Source: Xestospongia bergquistia (taxonomy: Eukaryota; Porifera; Demospongiae; Haplosclerida; Petrosiidae). Taken from it: DNA of 64,000 nucleotides. The DNA lies in the NCBI GenBank assembly GCA_963965975.1, contig OZ014415.1, positions 8,099,057 through 8,163,056 of the forward strand. The letters are read 5' to 3'. This document shows positions 25,807 to 38,006 of this stretch, one piece after another. Below the pieces are notes generated by a model. It was not told the DNA's origin and made no database searches. It worked only from the letters and a program-made list of their open reading frames with translations. A program made the position numbers and the translations under genes. Within the stretch, counting starts at the first letter, position 1; every line of letters starts with the position of its first letter.

Positions 25807-28800
25807 TTACTTGTACGGAGAATAAGGGACACCCATTAATAAAATATGATTACCTTTCAACCAAAAACGCCAAAGTCCTTTATGAAACCCTCTAGCATCA
25901 AGATCCCATAAATGAAAGCACTAAACAATGAAACAGATGGAGCTTGACAAAGAGAGCAAGATAGATAACTTACCTTAGCTAGTTGCATCCAAGTTCCATA
26001 ATCATGTCGTTTCTCCATTACCATAAACATAATATAGGTATTGTCCTATATGTACAAAGTAATGTACCTTTACATGATAGATGTATATACCTTTGTATTG
26101 GGTACGAAGTCTTTTTGACAAGGATCTTTAGAATGGTCTAAAACTTTTGCAGAGCTGTTAGCATGTGTAAGAGATGATACTTCAAACCAAATTTACTTAC
26201 GCTATTAACTTCTTGACATCTTCTTCATAAAGATCTTTCTTTAATCTAGTAAAAAGGTTTGCAAGTCAAGTATTACTTGTTACCATGACAACCTCACCTG
26301 TCTACATTTCTTAAAACAGCATTAGGATCTTTGTTAAGTGAATGCTTCTTAAAATATGCCGTCTAAAAGGTGATTGGTCAATAGTCACATGATCATATAA
26401 ATGTATATGTACATATAGGACCTATATAGATAATTTCATAAAAAATTCCAATTTTTAATTCATATTGTGGTATGAATTAAAAAATTGAGAATAATTCAGG
26501 TCACCAAATCACAATTTTTATAGAGTTAACTCTATAGGTCCTTGCTAAGTGACATTAGTATTACTGCTCTGAAATGTTGCATTAGATCTTAAAAACATTA
26601 TAATAATGTCATTTGTTTTACTAGTACATGTACATGAGCGTTTAATTACACTGACATCTTTAAATTAAAGCTAATTAATAAGTAAATGTATGTTTTTAAA
26701 ACATAGATATACAATAGGAAGAAATGTGGTTAAATTTGGACCAATCAAATTACAGATAGAGTCTCACTTGAAAATAAGGATTCATATTGAGGCCAGAGGC
26801 ACCAAAATGATATGTTCTAGAGACATCTGGGATAACACACTCTCTATATGGAAGATATAGGAATGGACAAATAGATGGATAAAAGAATGGACAGATAGAC
26901 TAACCTTCCTTTTCTCATGAAGTCAGTTCTCATCCACATGTCCCAATCCCAGAGCTAAAAGAGGTGTGGTTTAAAGGAGGAGTTAAATTAATTATTAACC
27001 TTATCTGGTGAAGGCCACTGTGGCTCCAGTTCCTCTTTATAAAGAGTACGACTTAACAACCTGAACAAATAAAATAATAAATTAAATAGAATCATTTAAT
27101 TGATCAATCAATCCACTCATCTACCCATTCTTACCATCCTAATCCTGGCATTGTCTCTACTCTATATAAAGCCGAAGGATCTTGACAAGAATGATCATAG
27201 CCTTGATCATTCCATGCTGATATACAATATAAACTAGAGTCATGCTCTAATAAATGTTTAGTCTGACTGAAATATCTAATAAAAGAAATATTAAAACACA
27301 AGCTAGTTCTGTAATATTAAAATATAATACTGTTAATTAGAACAATTAAGTAATTACATATATTTGTACACGTAATAAAATACTGGTATCATAAATTATT
27401 ATTAATTGATTTTATTAAAGGAATTGTACCACAATAAAAAGTACAAAAATATTAACACCTGCTAACTACTGATGTAGTCAATTTACTCAATAAAGAAACT
27501 ATTGTATTATTAGAATACTATAGTAAACAACATATTTATGATATTGCTCTTTTAATTATTAATATTCTGGTATAATTCCTTTAATGTTAACAGTACATAT
27601 TTTAGCAGACAATGATATACTCAGTAGTTATTGATAGAAATTAATATTATTATTATGTAACAATTTATTAATTACATCTTGTATAATAATAAATAGATCT
27701 AACTATAATAAATAGTAAACAAAGGTTTACAAGTTATCAATAACTCATTTTCTTACCTAAAGAAATCAGGAGCAACATCAAGGTCTTCTTCTAAAACAAT
27801 AGTGTATTTGGCATTCTAAAAGAAATATCTGTCTATTTACTCTATCTATCTGTCCATTTACTCCATCTATCTGTCCATTTACTCCATCTATCTGTCCATT
27901 TACTCTATCTATCTGTCCATCACTCCATTCATCCATCTATCAATACATTTCACTCACTGGATAGCTTTCAAAAGTCTTTGTAAGTGATGCTTTATAATGT
28001 TGAGCAATGCGGCCATTTTTCTGACTAAGAGGCTCGTGTTTAATAGCTCTCACACCAAATAAATATGCTACATCAGCAGGTTCTTGGAAAAACCCATCAA
28101 TATACACAGTTGTATATGAGGCATTAGATCCAGGAGTAGATAAAAGCGTTTTAAGCATTCTAAAGAGATACTGTGGTCTGTTACTGGCTATTATTGTAAC
28201 AGGAATGTTGGCCACTTCATTAGAAGACTAAGATGTGGAAAATGTGACAAAAGAGAGAGAGAGAGAGAGAGAGGGAGGTGATAAAAGGATAAGAGAGAAA
28301 AGAAACATAGGATAAGGAGGAGATGAGACAAGATATAATGGCAAGGAAAAACAAGAGAGAGCAGATAGAGAAACATAAACTTTGTGTTAACTACTATACT
28401 TACTAGTGGTACTCCTTGACTAAGTATTAAAGGATTAGAACAATCACATATATCTTTATAACCTTCATATTTAGAACAAAAGCTTCTACGCCTTATAAAA
28501 TTTTGAGTCTGAGGCCATTTACATTGTACACCTAAAAATATAGTAACCATAGTAACCAGTTATATCAGATCATTACAATAAATACATTACTATAAGTAAT
28601 CATTATACTGTAAATGTCAAAATTTTCGCCGCTCAAACTTTCGTGTGTAAAATTTTCCCGAACTCATAATTTCGTATTTTGTGTCAACCGCGAAAATTTG
28701 ATTATTAACTATTAATTATTCGCGAGTCTAATTTTCGCATTTTGTGTCAACCACGAAAATATAACTACCTCAAAAATTTTGACGTTTACGGTATATTAAG

Positions 28801-30035
28801 TTGACATGTAATAATTAATTCCATGTATTGTTAGCAGAACATTTCACTAAAAAACTATTACAAACGTCATAGTGTTCATTTCTATTCTTTTTAGAAGGAA
28901 CTATTTATTACTGTATCTATCAAAGTATACATATATAAATATCATTGTAAGATAGAACAGTTCTTTTGTCATCATACAATAGAGCATAAACTATAGCAGT
29001 TTAAAGTGCTTTGTCGTGGTCGTCATGGTAACAGACAAACAAACTATTGTAACATACAATAGAATATAAATTATAGCAGTTTAAAGTACTTTGTCGTGGT
29101 AACAGACAAACAAACTATTGTAACATACAATAGAGTATAAATTATAGCAGTTTAAAGTACTTTGTCGTGGTTGTCATGGTAACAGACAAATAAACTATTG
29201 TAACCCTTGCCCCCCACATAGAGGCATTGAAGTTTAATTATTGTTAACAAATGATAGGGTTGTTCTCTTATAAGGTTATACTTACTGTCTTCAGCGAGTA
29301 AAGGTACTGTTACATGTAAATTAACAGGAGTACCCCAAATAGAGAGGGATACACTTCGTCCGATATCTTCTCCGACACTTCCCTTGCCCTTGATGGTAAC
29401 AAATGCCCACGTATATCTCCATTTAATTGTCTCTGTAATGACATCATTATGAGATCATAGAATACAGTTATTGACTTACTAATTAATTGGCTATCTAATT
29501 TAGCAATGGCATTTCTAGCATCATCTTTCAATGAAAAAGTAGCTTCATCCTATAACAATAGAATATTAATATCTACTACCTTCATCCTATAACAATAGAA
29601 TATTAACATCTACTAACTTCATCCTATAACAATAGAATATTAATATCTACTAACTTCATCCTATAACAATAGAATATTAACATCTACTAGCTTCATCCTA
29701 TAACAATAGAATATTAATATCTACTAACTTCATCCTATAACAATAGAATATTAACATCTACTAGCTTCATCCTATAACAATAGAATATTAATATCTACTA
29801 CCTTCATCCTATAACAATAGAATATTAATATCTACTTAACTAGTTTGCTTCCATTAATCGTTATCTGTGTATCTATCAATCCATTCATTGTTCTATTTAT
29901 CCATTTATTTTATTCTTACAAGGATGGCAAAACAAAGTATGCGTCCATCAGCTATTGACTGTAAAAAAGCAGGTAATCCTTCATCACCACCTGGTGTGTA
30001 TGTATCAAACACTCTAGAAGCCATGACTCCACCCT

Positions 30036-30084
<49 letters not shown>

Positions 30085-30126
30085 AGGGAGGGAGGGAGGG
30101 AGGGAGGGAGGGAGGGAGAGGAAGGA

Positions 30127-30168
<42 letters not shown>

Positions 30169-31105
30169 AGAGGGAGACAGGTAGAGAGAAATAAAACAAA
30201 CCATTACTTTAATTCACTTACAGTCATTTGGTTCAACACAACAATATGCATTCCTCTTTGTGAGTCAGCAGAGTACACCTAATAATATAATATAACAACA
30301 GTAACCATGACAACAATGGTTTACATACTGTTTTTCCATCAACTGCAACAGACGCTGATTCACGACTTGATAAAATTTTAATTGAAAGAAATTTGGGTGG
30401 TCCTTGATGTGGTCCATCTTTGATCAACCTCTGTAATTGTCCTCCTAAAGAAATACACATGCCAGTTTGGAGGGTGTGGTTTTAGTTTAGTGACATTGAA
30501 TTTATTTATTGACTACTAATATTTATTGTGTTTATATTAATATCTTAAACCTCATAATGATATTATGAGGAGCCCCCTAATTTCATTTCATTTAATTAGA
30601 CTTAATCAACTGAGGAGGTTCTATATCAACATATAAAACTAATAAATCCAATAGTCACATATTATATACATATACTTAAATTTTATCTTATCATATTGCT
30701 AGTATTGTTATTATTAAACGATATACATGTACATGTACAAACATTAATTACAAATATTTCAAGATCTTATCAGATATCTTATCAGATTATTACTATCATT
30801 ATAAAATGCTATTAATACATTTACATGTAAAAATGATTCCAATAGTTAGTGTTGAATTTTCATACAGAGCAAAAGTATTATTATATAGTTACTATGGTAA
30901 CAGCGTGTGAGTGTAGGGTAGAAAGAGGGAGAACTTACTTGGATCACCATGATGAAAAGTCAGGTCGATAATAAATAAAATATTTAGCACAAACATGATA
31001 CAGACAATAGTAGACCATACTGCTTGCTATGGGCGATAATATGACATGATATTAAGACTAATAAAGATTGGATTAATTACTTACAGTACATTTAAATCTG
31101 CCCAT
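25807..31105 (-). CDS. POMGNT1: Protein O-mannose beta-1,2-N-acetylglucosaminyltransferase
   Basis: Golgi type II membrane enzyme that adds GlcNAc to O-mannose, as on dystroglycan. Nineteen exons join in phase on the minus strand: 31085-31105, 30939-31026, 30329-30444, 30222-30278, 29920-30033, 29480-29549, 29286-29432, 28404-28531, 27958-28227, 27757-27815, 27135-27275, 27000-27060, 26905-26954, 26768-26843, 26298-26362, 26201-26245, 26091-26154, 25974-26045, 25807-25920, giving 585 residues. Seen: a short cytosolic tail and signal anchor (about 8-28), stem motif [27 protein letters not shown], the GT13 start [18 protein letters not shown], the metal-binding EEDLD (about 346-350), [36 protein letters not shown] and a C-terminal GVPYSPYK ending two dozen residues earlier than human. 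The last exon reads straight through a GGTAAT that is not used as a donor. Confidence 0.97.
26417..26542. mobile_element. Small foldback/MITE, POMGNT1 intron
   Basis: 126 bp bounded by inverted AGGACCTATA-type ends. A nested inverted AATTTTTAATTCATA and TGAATTAAAAAATTG occupies the middle. No coding capacity. Confidence 0.55.
28253..28275. repeat. (GA)n tract upstream of a POMGNT1 acceptor
   Basis: This is (CT)n in the transcript, about 25 nt before the exon 9 acceptor at 28228. Confidence 0.8.
28606..28793. mobile_element. MITE with TACYGTAAAYGTCAAAATTTT termini
   Basis: 188 bp in POMGNT1 intron 7. The two ends are inverted copies about 20 bp long with a few transitions. Internally, ATTTTCG and TTTTGTGTCAACC motifs recur. 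A TA target duplication is possible. Confidence 0.75.
28975..29195. repeat. Three-copy tandem repeat in POMGNT1 intron 7
   Basis: Units of about 60-77 bp share TATAGCAGTTTAAAGT and CTTTGTCGTGG; one unit lacks the internal TGTCATGGTAAC segment. Confidence 0.8.
29543..29836. repeat. 37 bp tandem repeat carrying copies of a 3' splice site
   Basis: Eight occurrences of CTTCATCCTATAAC at 37 bp spacing, starting about 29543. On the POMGNT1 strand each reads GTTATAG|GATGAAG, which is the real exon 6 acceptor plus its first seven coding bases. The copy nearest the exon is the functional one; seven upstream copies are potential decoy acceptors. Confidence 0.85.
30036..30180. repeat. (GA)n/(GGGA)n tract at the POMGNT1 exon 5 acceptor
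   Basis: About 145 bp of GA with an internal GGGA block. In the transcript it is a very long CT-rich polypyrimidine tract ending at the acceptor 30034-30035. Confidence 0.9.
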
Positions 31106-31206
31106 ACTTTCAATAACAAAGGTCGTTATCTAGTGCCACACCTCTTTATAATTAACCACACCTTCTACCACACCCACAAATGACCAAGCAATAATTATTA
31201 CTCATA
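31106..31206. promoter_or_regulatory. Divergent POMGNT1 / UBE3C promoter
   Basis: 101 bp between start codons. It contains several CCACACC/ACCACACCCAC motifs (CACCC-box like) and CTTTATAATTAA, but no clear consensus core promoter. Confidence 0.5.
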
Positions 31207-32369
31207 ATGTTCTCTCCAGTTTTTGACGGACAATTTCGCTCCAAACCTTCAGTATCTTTAAGAGGAGCCAGTAAACAAGTAAGTATTATTAATTAACATA
31301 ACATATTTATTGTAGATCATGTGATTGTCACATGATAGGGAGAACCTTCAGCATCATTGCTAGAGAAGGCACGTCAATTAAGAGAGAAACGAGAAGTGAG
31401 TATTTATAATGTTCCTTAATTATATTCAATTTTATTTATTCTGTTAGTTACAACGAAGACGAAATCAAGCAGCTGCCGTTATTCAAGCTACTTACCGAGC
31501 ACACTGTGTCCGGAAAGAAGTGGTAAGTTCAAAAAAATATATAATTTATATAAGTCTCTCTCTCTCTCATAGTATACTCAATTACGTACAGATTTTGATC
31601 GATCAATCAATCAATGCACTAACCACACCCACTTAATTCAACTAACTAATCGTTTAATGCTGTTTTATAATGAAATCAAAGATCATTCAAGATTGGTATG
31701 AATAAATGGACGGATAGATGAATGAATGGATGGATAGATGAATGAATGGATGGATGGATGGATGGATGGATGGATACATGTAAATGGATGGACAGATGAT
31801 TTAAAACATGGAGTCATATAAGACCACAGATAAAGAGACACAGTTGAGATAAATAAATGTTCTTATTTTCTTGTGACATTTTTTTGTCTTTTCAGATTAC
31901 TCTTTCTCACAAGTGGATTCAATTCAGAGTCCCACTGGCATCTGAACTAACCACTCCCACAAACCACACCCATAACACATTGTGTCATTTATTAACACTA
32001 TGTCTCACTAGTTTAAGTCATGATCCATCACAGCCATTAGCTGGATGTCTTAGGGTATTAGATGTATTCTGTGATAAGGGGTTGTACTCACGGCAAGGAG
32101 AACCAAATCCTATTGAGTCAATTCTACATTACCTTATTAGTAGAGGTACATTAAATTTTTTACAGATAACCAGTTCAAATTTTGGTTTAGGTTATTACTC
32201 TACATTGCGTAAGGTTTTAGAGAAACGGCTCCCATCTCCTGATGAGGACACACTCCTCAATCTCCCTTTGGCGACCACTCTGTTACAGTATATAGAAAGA
32301 GCAATAATGATTACTGGGAAACAGTGAGTTTGGCCCTCTCTCTCTCTCTCTTTCTCTTTCTCTCTCTTT

Positions 32370-32423
<54 letters not shown>

Positions 32424-34243
32424 TCCTTCTCTCTCTCAACATTAATTTCTCTTTTAGATCCTTCTCTTCAATTCTTCATGAGCTACTGGCTCCACCCCTT
32501 ACATCACATTTATGTTATATGATTGTTCCTTCGCTGGTCAAATTACATATACCATTAGAGTCATTGTTAGAAGTAGCATTAGATCAATCTATATGTGGTC
32601 ATTTAATAATGTCACCAACATTATGTTACTGCCTCTTATTACTTAGTGAAACTTGTACAGGTAAGAGACTACACCCCTCATTAATATTGTAATTTTTAAA
32701 ATTAATTTTAGCTGTATTTATTAAATTAAATAAATCATAATTATATATGTACATATACATGTACATATATATGTACATGTATATGTACATTATCTCATAT
32801 ATTATAGATGTAACTATTATAAGTGAATTTGTGTAGTTTCTTTGTTCCAGTCAGGGGTTAAATAATAGAGTCTATTAACATTTATCATAATATATATTAT
32901 ATTGATATCACAATATATAATTAATGTATTATATTTTTATTTATATTCTAGATACATTAACTGATGTTAGTGTTGGTAGTTTATTGACAGTGATCAGTAA
33001 AACATTAGAATTACGTGTACAAGAGAAATCAAGACAATTGAGTCACGAAGAAGAGGAGGACGACTTGGATGATGTCGAAGATATGGTATGATAGATGAAT
33101 GGATGGAAAAGTTACTGGACAATTTTAATATTGTTTTCTAATTATAGGAATTAGATCCGTTAGGAGGAAGTCAGGCGTTGATTTCCTGTATATTAGATAA
33201 AGTTAATAATGGATATTTGGTAGACAGATTAGGTCGAAATAAGTGAGCTGTTTTAATGCATGACCACATCTACTTTACTATTTGATTACATTTTTATAGG
33301 GAATACGTTCCATTCCTTCTAAATGCTCTTTGCTCTACTTGTTATCAACTATTAATATCTGGAACATTATCACCATATCGATCTCAACTGTTACGTAAAC
33401 TCTCGTTCTCTTCTCCTCTCCTACGTCAAATTTGGCAGACACTTGATTCCCTCTCTTTAACAAGAAGTTTTGGACCGTCTATTAAATGTATTGATCACCT
33501 TGCTCGTGGCTCTGCCCTCCCAAGGGAAATGGGCGTGTCTATTTTAGAACTCTGTTCGTGTTTTGCTTGTTTGTTTTCTCTTTCACTATCTTCTCTACAT
33601 GATGCTGAAGTTGTCAATTTGGGACCTTTTCCTCTTGATCACTTGGCGAGTATCTCCCTGAAATTAAAAGACTTATTTGTTGTGTTACATTTGGAGACTC
33701 ATCTGCCAGTCACTTATAATGCCACGCCCCTTTCTGACCAAAAAAGACCACACCCATCTGAATGGAAATTTTTATCTAATGTGAGAAACTATACTTGTTC
33801 ATCCATTTATTTTCTATGTGTCCATTACTGTCCTATTGTTTGTCTATTAATCCATTTTGTTATCCATACATCCATTACTACCATCTATTGATCCATTTAT
33901 ATGTTCTATATGTCCATAGCTATTATGTCGGTTGTTGAAGCAATTACATGATCGTAATACACGACTTCATTTCTGTTCTGATAGCAACTGGATATCTCAT
34001 TTAACTATTGATATCTCTAAAATACCACCACAATTATTCCTAGAACAGGATGGTGAGTGTAAGAATTATGTAATTATTATGTAATAATTATGTCAATATT
34101 ACATAACATATTTTAATGATTATATAATATGTGTACTTTCTGTAGAAGAGGAAATGCCATCAACAATTTCTCAAACAATTTTAAAACATGCTGAACTTCT
34201 TAAGAAAGCACCTTTCGTTTTTTCATTCCCTTTAAGAGTAAAT

Positions 34244-34286
<43 letters not shown>

Positions 34287-37200
34287 ATTGATCTCCTTCT
34301 CTTTTCTCTTTCAGTTTTTTCATCATTTAATAGCTCACAGTCGTATGTCATCTCAAGGACATTTACAAGATTTTATGATGGGTCCAGCTCTTCATATTAC
34401 AGCACGACGAACTCACCTTTATGAAGACGCTTTTGCAAAACTTAGCATGGAAGGTAATACATCAACACATGTTCATATACATGTACTACATGTATTGTTG
34501 TCATGTAATGTGCTACATGTATTGTTGTCATGTGATGTACTACATGTATTGTTGTCATGTGATGTATTACATGTATTGTTGTCATGTGATGTACTATGTG
34601 TATTGTTGTCATGTGATGTGCTACATGTATTGTTGTCATGTGATATGCTACATGTATTGTTGTCATGTGATGTATTACATGTATTGTTGTCATGTGATGT
34701 ACTATGTGTATTGTTGTCATGTAATGTGCTACATGTATTGTTGTCATGTGATGTACTACATGTATTGTTGTCATGTGATGTGCTACATGTATTGTTGTCA
34801 TGTGATGTATTACATGTATTGTTGTCATGTGATGTACTACATGTATTGTTGTCATGTAATGTGCTACATGTATTGTTGTCATGTGATGTACTACATGTAT
34901 TGTTGTCATGTGATGTTTGGACGAGTCATAGGATTTGATATATCAGATGTCTTATCTGTTTAATGATAACTTTATATGTCCTCCTGATGACATTTACAAG
35001 GATACACATTGTCCATTACAACTTCATAATAAACAATAGATCATTTCTAATGTTTGTTACTAGATCTTCGTAAGAAACTCAGAATAAATCTTATAAATGC
35101 TCAAGGATTAGATGAAGCTGGTATTGATGGTGGAGGTCTTTTTAGAGAGTTTCTCTCTGAAACACTTAAGACGGCCTTTGATCCAAATCGTGGGTTCTTT
35201 ACTACAACACAAGATGGATCATTGTATCCAAATCCTCAAGTCCATTTAATTAATGAGGATCACCCTATTCATTATAAATTTCTGGGTGCATTACTTGGAA
35301 AGGTACGGGTGCATGTAAATAGTTTACTGACTTGCATATAGTATACTGAGTATACTGATAATATACTATGTATATTCTTTTAAATATCCTGAGTTATACT
35401 GACTGTCCTTTTTATAGGTATTATATGAACAGATGATGGTAGAACTTCCATTTGCTCCTTTCTTCCTTCGAAAGTTGACCACTCCAGGACGTGGGTGGGT
35501 AGACACTCATCATCTCTCATCACTAGATCCAGAACTATATAGACATTTGTTGTCTTTAAAAAATTATGAAGGAAGTTTTGAGGAAATGAATTTAGACTTT
35601 ACAACATTGTCTAATGAATATGGGTACTCTAAGGTATGGATAGATGGATGGATGGATGGATCAATGGATCAATAGTTAAATGGATAATGGATGGATAGAT
35701 GGATCAATGGATCAATAGTTGAATGGATAATGGTTGATGGATGGATGGATGGATTGATGGATGGATCAATGGATCAATAGTTGAATGGATAATGGATTGA
35801 TGGATGGATCAATGGATCAATAGTTGAATGGATAATGGATTGATGGATGGATGAGTCAATGGAGTGATGGATGGATGGATGGATGAGTCAATGGAGTGAT
35901 GATTGATGGATGGATGGATCAATAGTTGAATGGATAATGGATTGATGGATGGATGAGTCAATGGAATGATGGATTGATGGATGGATCAATGGATCAATAG
36001 TTGAATGGATAATGGAGTGATGGATTGATGGATGGACAAACAATCAAGAGCTAACCAGCTACCAGACCAACAAAGAACGTTAGATAAATGAACAATTTAA
36101 TGTCACTAGTGAATGAATGGATGGATAGAAAGATGAATGAATGGATGGATGGACAAGAAAATAGATTAACAGATGAGGAGATGAATAGATGGATAAAAAG
36201 ATGAATGGACAGATGGTTAAATAGATGGAAACATCCCAGAATGTCTAATCCCAAAATGTCTAATCCCAGAATGTCTAATCCTAGAATGTCTAATCCCATA
36301 ATGTCTAAAGGTGATAACTGAGGTGTTAATGAATTGATTGTCTAATCAGAAAAGCTATATTTAAAAATCAAATGAAACAACACAGTGTCTAATTGCAGAA
36401 ATGTATGATTCAACGCTTCTATTCCCATTAGTAAGTTCATCTTTCAGCAATTTTATCTTCTCTTCTCTTTGAATTACCTTTCATCTTTTAGCTTTGTGCA
36501 ATCCTCCTGCCTGTAGCTGTAAAATAGTGACTTCAGTAGCTGCTTGTTCTTTTTGAAAGAGTTCAAGCACTTCATAAATGTTAGAGTGTGCCTTTCTCGC
36601 TATTCTTTTTAACCTATTGTGCCATCCTTCTAAATGATTATTGGTTCTTAGGCTACTGTGAGCAAAGTAGTTTCACATACGTGGTTTAAAATGACCATTC
36701 ATCCAGTTTTGGTCAAAATAATCTGAGTAGCTCTTCATCTTGTCATCATCTGGTATTTCAGTTTTTAATCCATTCCAAGCAACTCAAACAAAATTGGATG
36801 GCACAAAAGCAATGGCTGCACTCTTTTGTATAAATTGCCTGATAGAGCCATCTTCTTTGTACTCTTCCACTAGTCCAAGACTCTGTACTTTTCTCCACAG
36901 ACACTGCGTAAAATGAAAGTAGCAGCCATGAATACAAGCACTGGGAAATTGAAGTTCAAGTGATTGCACTAAAGGAAGCTCAAAATCAGACATTGAAATA
37001 CTCTGTTATATTAACACCTCAGTTATCACCTTTAGACATTATGGGATTAGACATTTTGGGATTAGACATTCTGGGAATGACTCAAATAGATAACCAGATA
37101 ACTGGTCATATTATTTTATATCTTTAGGTCATTGATCTTAAACCAGGAGGTGGTAATATACCAGTCACATGGTCTAATCATATAGAATATATTCATTTAT

Positions 37201-37816
37201 TATCACATTATCATCTTAATACACAACTTGATAGTCAATTCAAATCATTTCGATATGGTATAAACAGTGTTATACCGTTGCTATGGTTATCATTGTTTAA
37301 CGAACAAGAGCTACAAACTCTTATATCTGGAGCTGAAGTACCTATTGATTTAAATGACCTTTATAAACATACTGAATACTCTGGTAAGTGGGTGTGGCTT
37401 AGAGTTGCTATGGTTACCATTAACATTTCGTAAAGTAATGTTATTATATATTTTTGTTTATTAATGAGCTGACATTTGTGGGTGTGGTCTTATTTTAACT
37501 CCTCCCTTTTCTTGTAGGTGAATACAATCATGATCATATGACCATCCAATATTTTTGGGAAGTTGTCAGAGATTTTACTGAAGAACAAAAACGTCAACTT
37601 CTCAAATTTGTTACAAGTTGTAGTCGTCCTCCATTATTTGGGTTTTATCACCTTCACCCTCCCTTTACAATCCTCTCAGCTAAAGAGACATCTCATCTTC
37701 CATCAGCTAGTACTTGTATGAACCTCCTCAAATTACCAATGTTCTCTGATAAGACAATATTAAGAGAAAAATTAATATATGCTATATCATCTGGTGCTGG
37801 ATTTGAATTGAGTTGA
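31207..37816 (+). CDS. UBE3C: HECT E3 ubiquitin-protein ligase UBE3C
   Basis: HECT-type ubiquitin ligase linked to proteasome processivity. Sixteen exons join in phase: 31207-31278, 31339-31395, 31448-31522, 31573-31695, 31896-32323, 32458-32660, 32952-33085, 33148-33242, 33300-33780, 33920-34052, 34146-34243, 34315-34453, 35064-35302, 35418-35633, 37128-37383, 37518-37816, giving about 1015 residues. Seen: N-terminus MFSPVFDGQFRSKPSVSLRG, an IQ-like motif AVIQATYRAH, acidic EEEEDDLDDVED, then RRTHLYEDAFAKLS, AQGLDEAGIDGGGLFREFL, HHLSSLDPELYRHL and the catalytic STCMNLLKLP (Cys about 983) with the usual end AGFELS. Length is near human (1083). Intron 12 holds a minisatellite and intron 14 a MULE remnant. 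Its 3' terminal exon has been copied repeatedly into the TRAF array. Confidence 0.96.
32333..32436. repeat. (CT)n tract at the UBE3C exon 6 acceptor
   Basis: About 100 bp of CT/CTTT, ending roughly 20 nt before the acceptor at 32456-32457. Confidence 0.9.
34247..34280. repeat. (CT)n tract in UBE3C intron 11
   Basis: CT run before the acceptor at 34313-34314, in an intron of only 71 bp. Confidence 0.85.
34488..34915. repeat. 27 bp minisatellite in UBE3C intron 12
   Basis: About 16 units of 27 bp built on ACATGTATTGTTGTCATGTG with small variants. Because 27 is a multiple of three and no frame has a stop, it opens long artefactual frames in several reading frames on both strands. A shorter copy sits at 45300-45450. 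Confidence 0.95.
35640..36040. repeat. GGAT/GGATCAAT tandem repeat in UBE3C intron 14
   Basis: Units combine ATGGATGGATCAATGGATCA with ATAGTTGAATGGATAATGG. Confidence 0.85.
36235..37075 (-). mobile_element. Degenerate MULE (Mutator-like) transposon in UBE3C intron 14
   Basis: 841 bp with terminal inverted repeats of about 75-100 bp, each made of reiterated AGAATGTCTAATCCC units and ending inside at AGGTGATAACTGAGGTGTTA. On the minus strand lies a remnant of the MULE transposase: GCYFHFTQCLWRKVQSLGL (about 36930-36870) and TNNHLEGWHNRLKR (about 36640-36600), typical of the family. Two in-frame TGA stops and a missing N-terminal catalytic half make it non-functional. Exact target duplications are not visible. 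Confidence 0.85.
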
Positions 37817-38006
37817 GGACATGTGTCAGTTATAAATTAATAACTACACATATTAATAGTTATATAACTATTGTGTTTAATAATATTTGACTGTAAAATA
37901 ATATTTCTTAATAAAAATAATTACTTTATACAAACTATATATTATATAATTAGAATATTCTTTAACATTACTTAACTGATAAATCATGTTATTACTATAA
38001 TACATA
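37817..38006. other. Convergent spacer between UBE3C and TRAF copy 1
   Basis: 3' flanks. The UBE3C flank includes ATAGTTATATAACTATTGTG, a sequence that recurs in every array spacer where the UBE3C tail was copied. Confidence 0.7.

Noticed and set aside
29543..29836. CRISPR-like regular 37 bp repeat
   Set aside because: The repeats are contiguous with no unique spacers, and the DNA is a eukaryotic intron.
32324..32692. Frame beginning with a leucine/serine-rich stretch, like a signal peptide
   Set aside because: The start is the (CT)n polypyrimidine tract read as Leu-Ser; the real part is UBE3C exon 6 from 32458.
34421..34963. Long open frames on both strands (150-215 codons) over the UBE3C intron 12 repeat
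   Set aside because: All are translations of the 27 bp minisatellite, which has no stop in several frames; the UBE3C exons 12 and 13 splice across it in phase.
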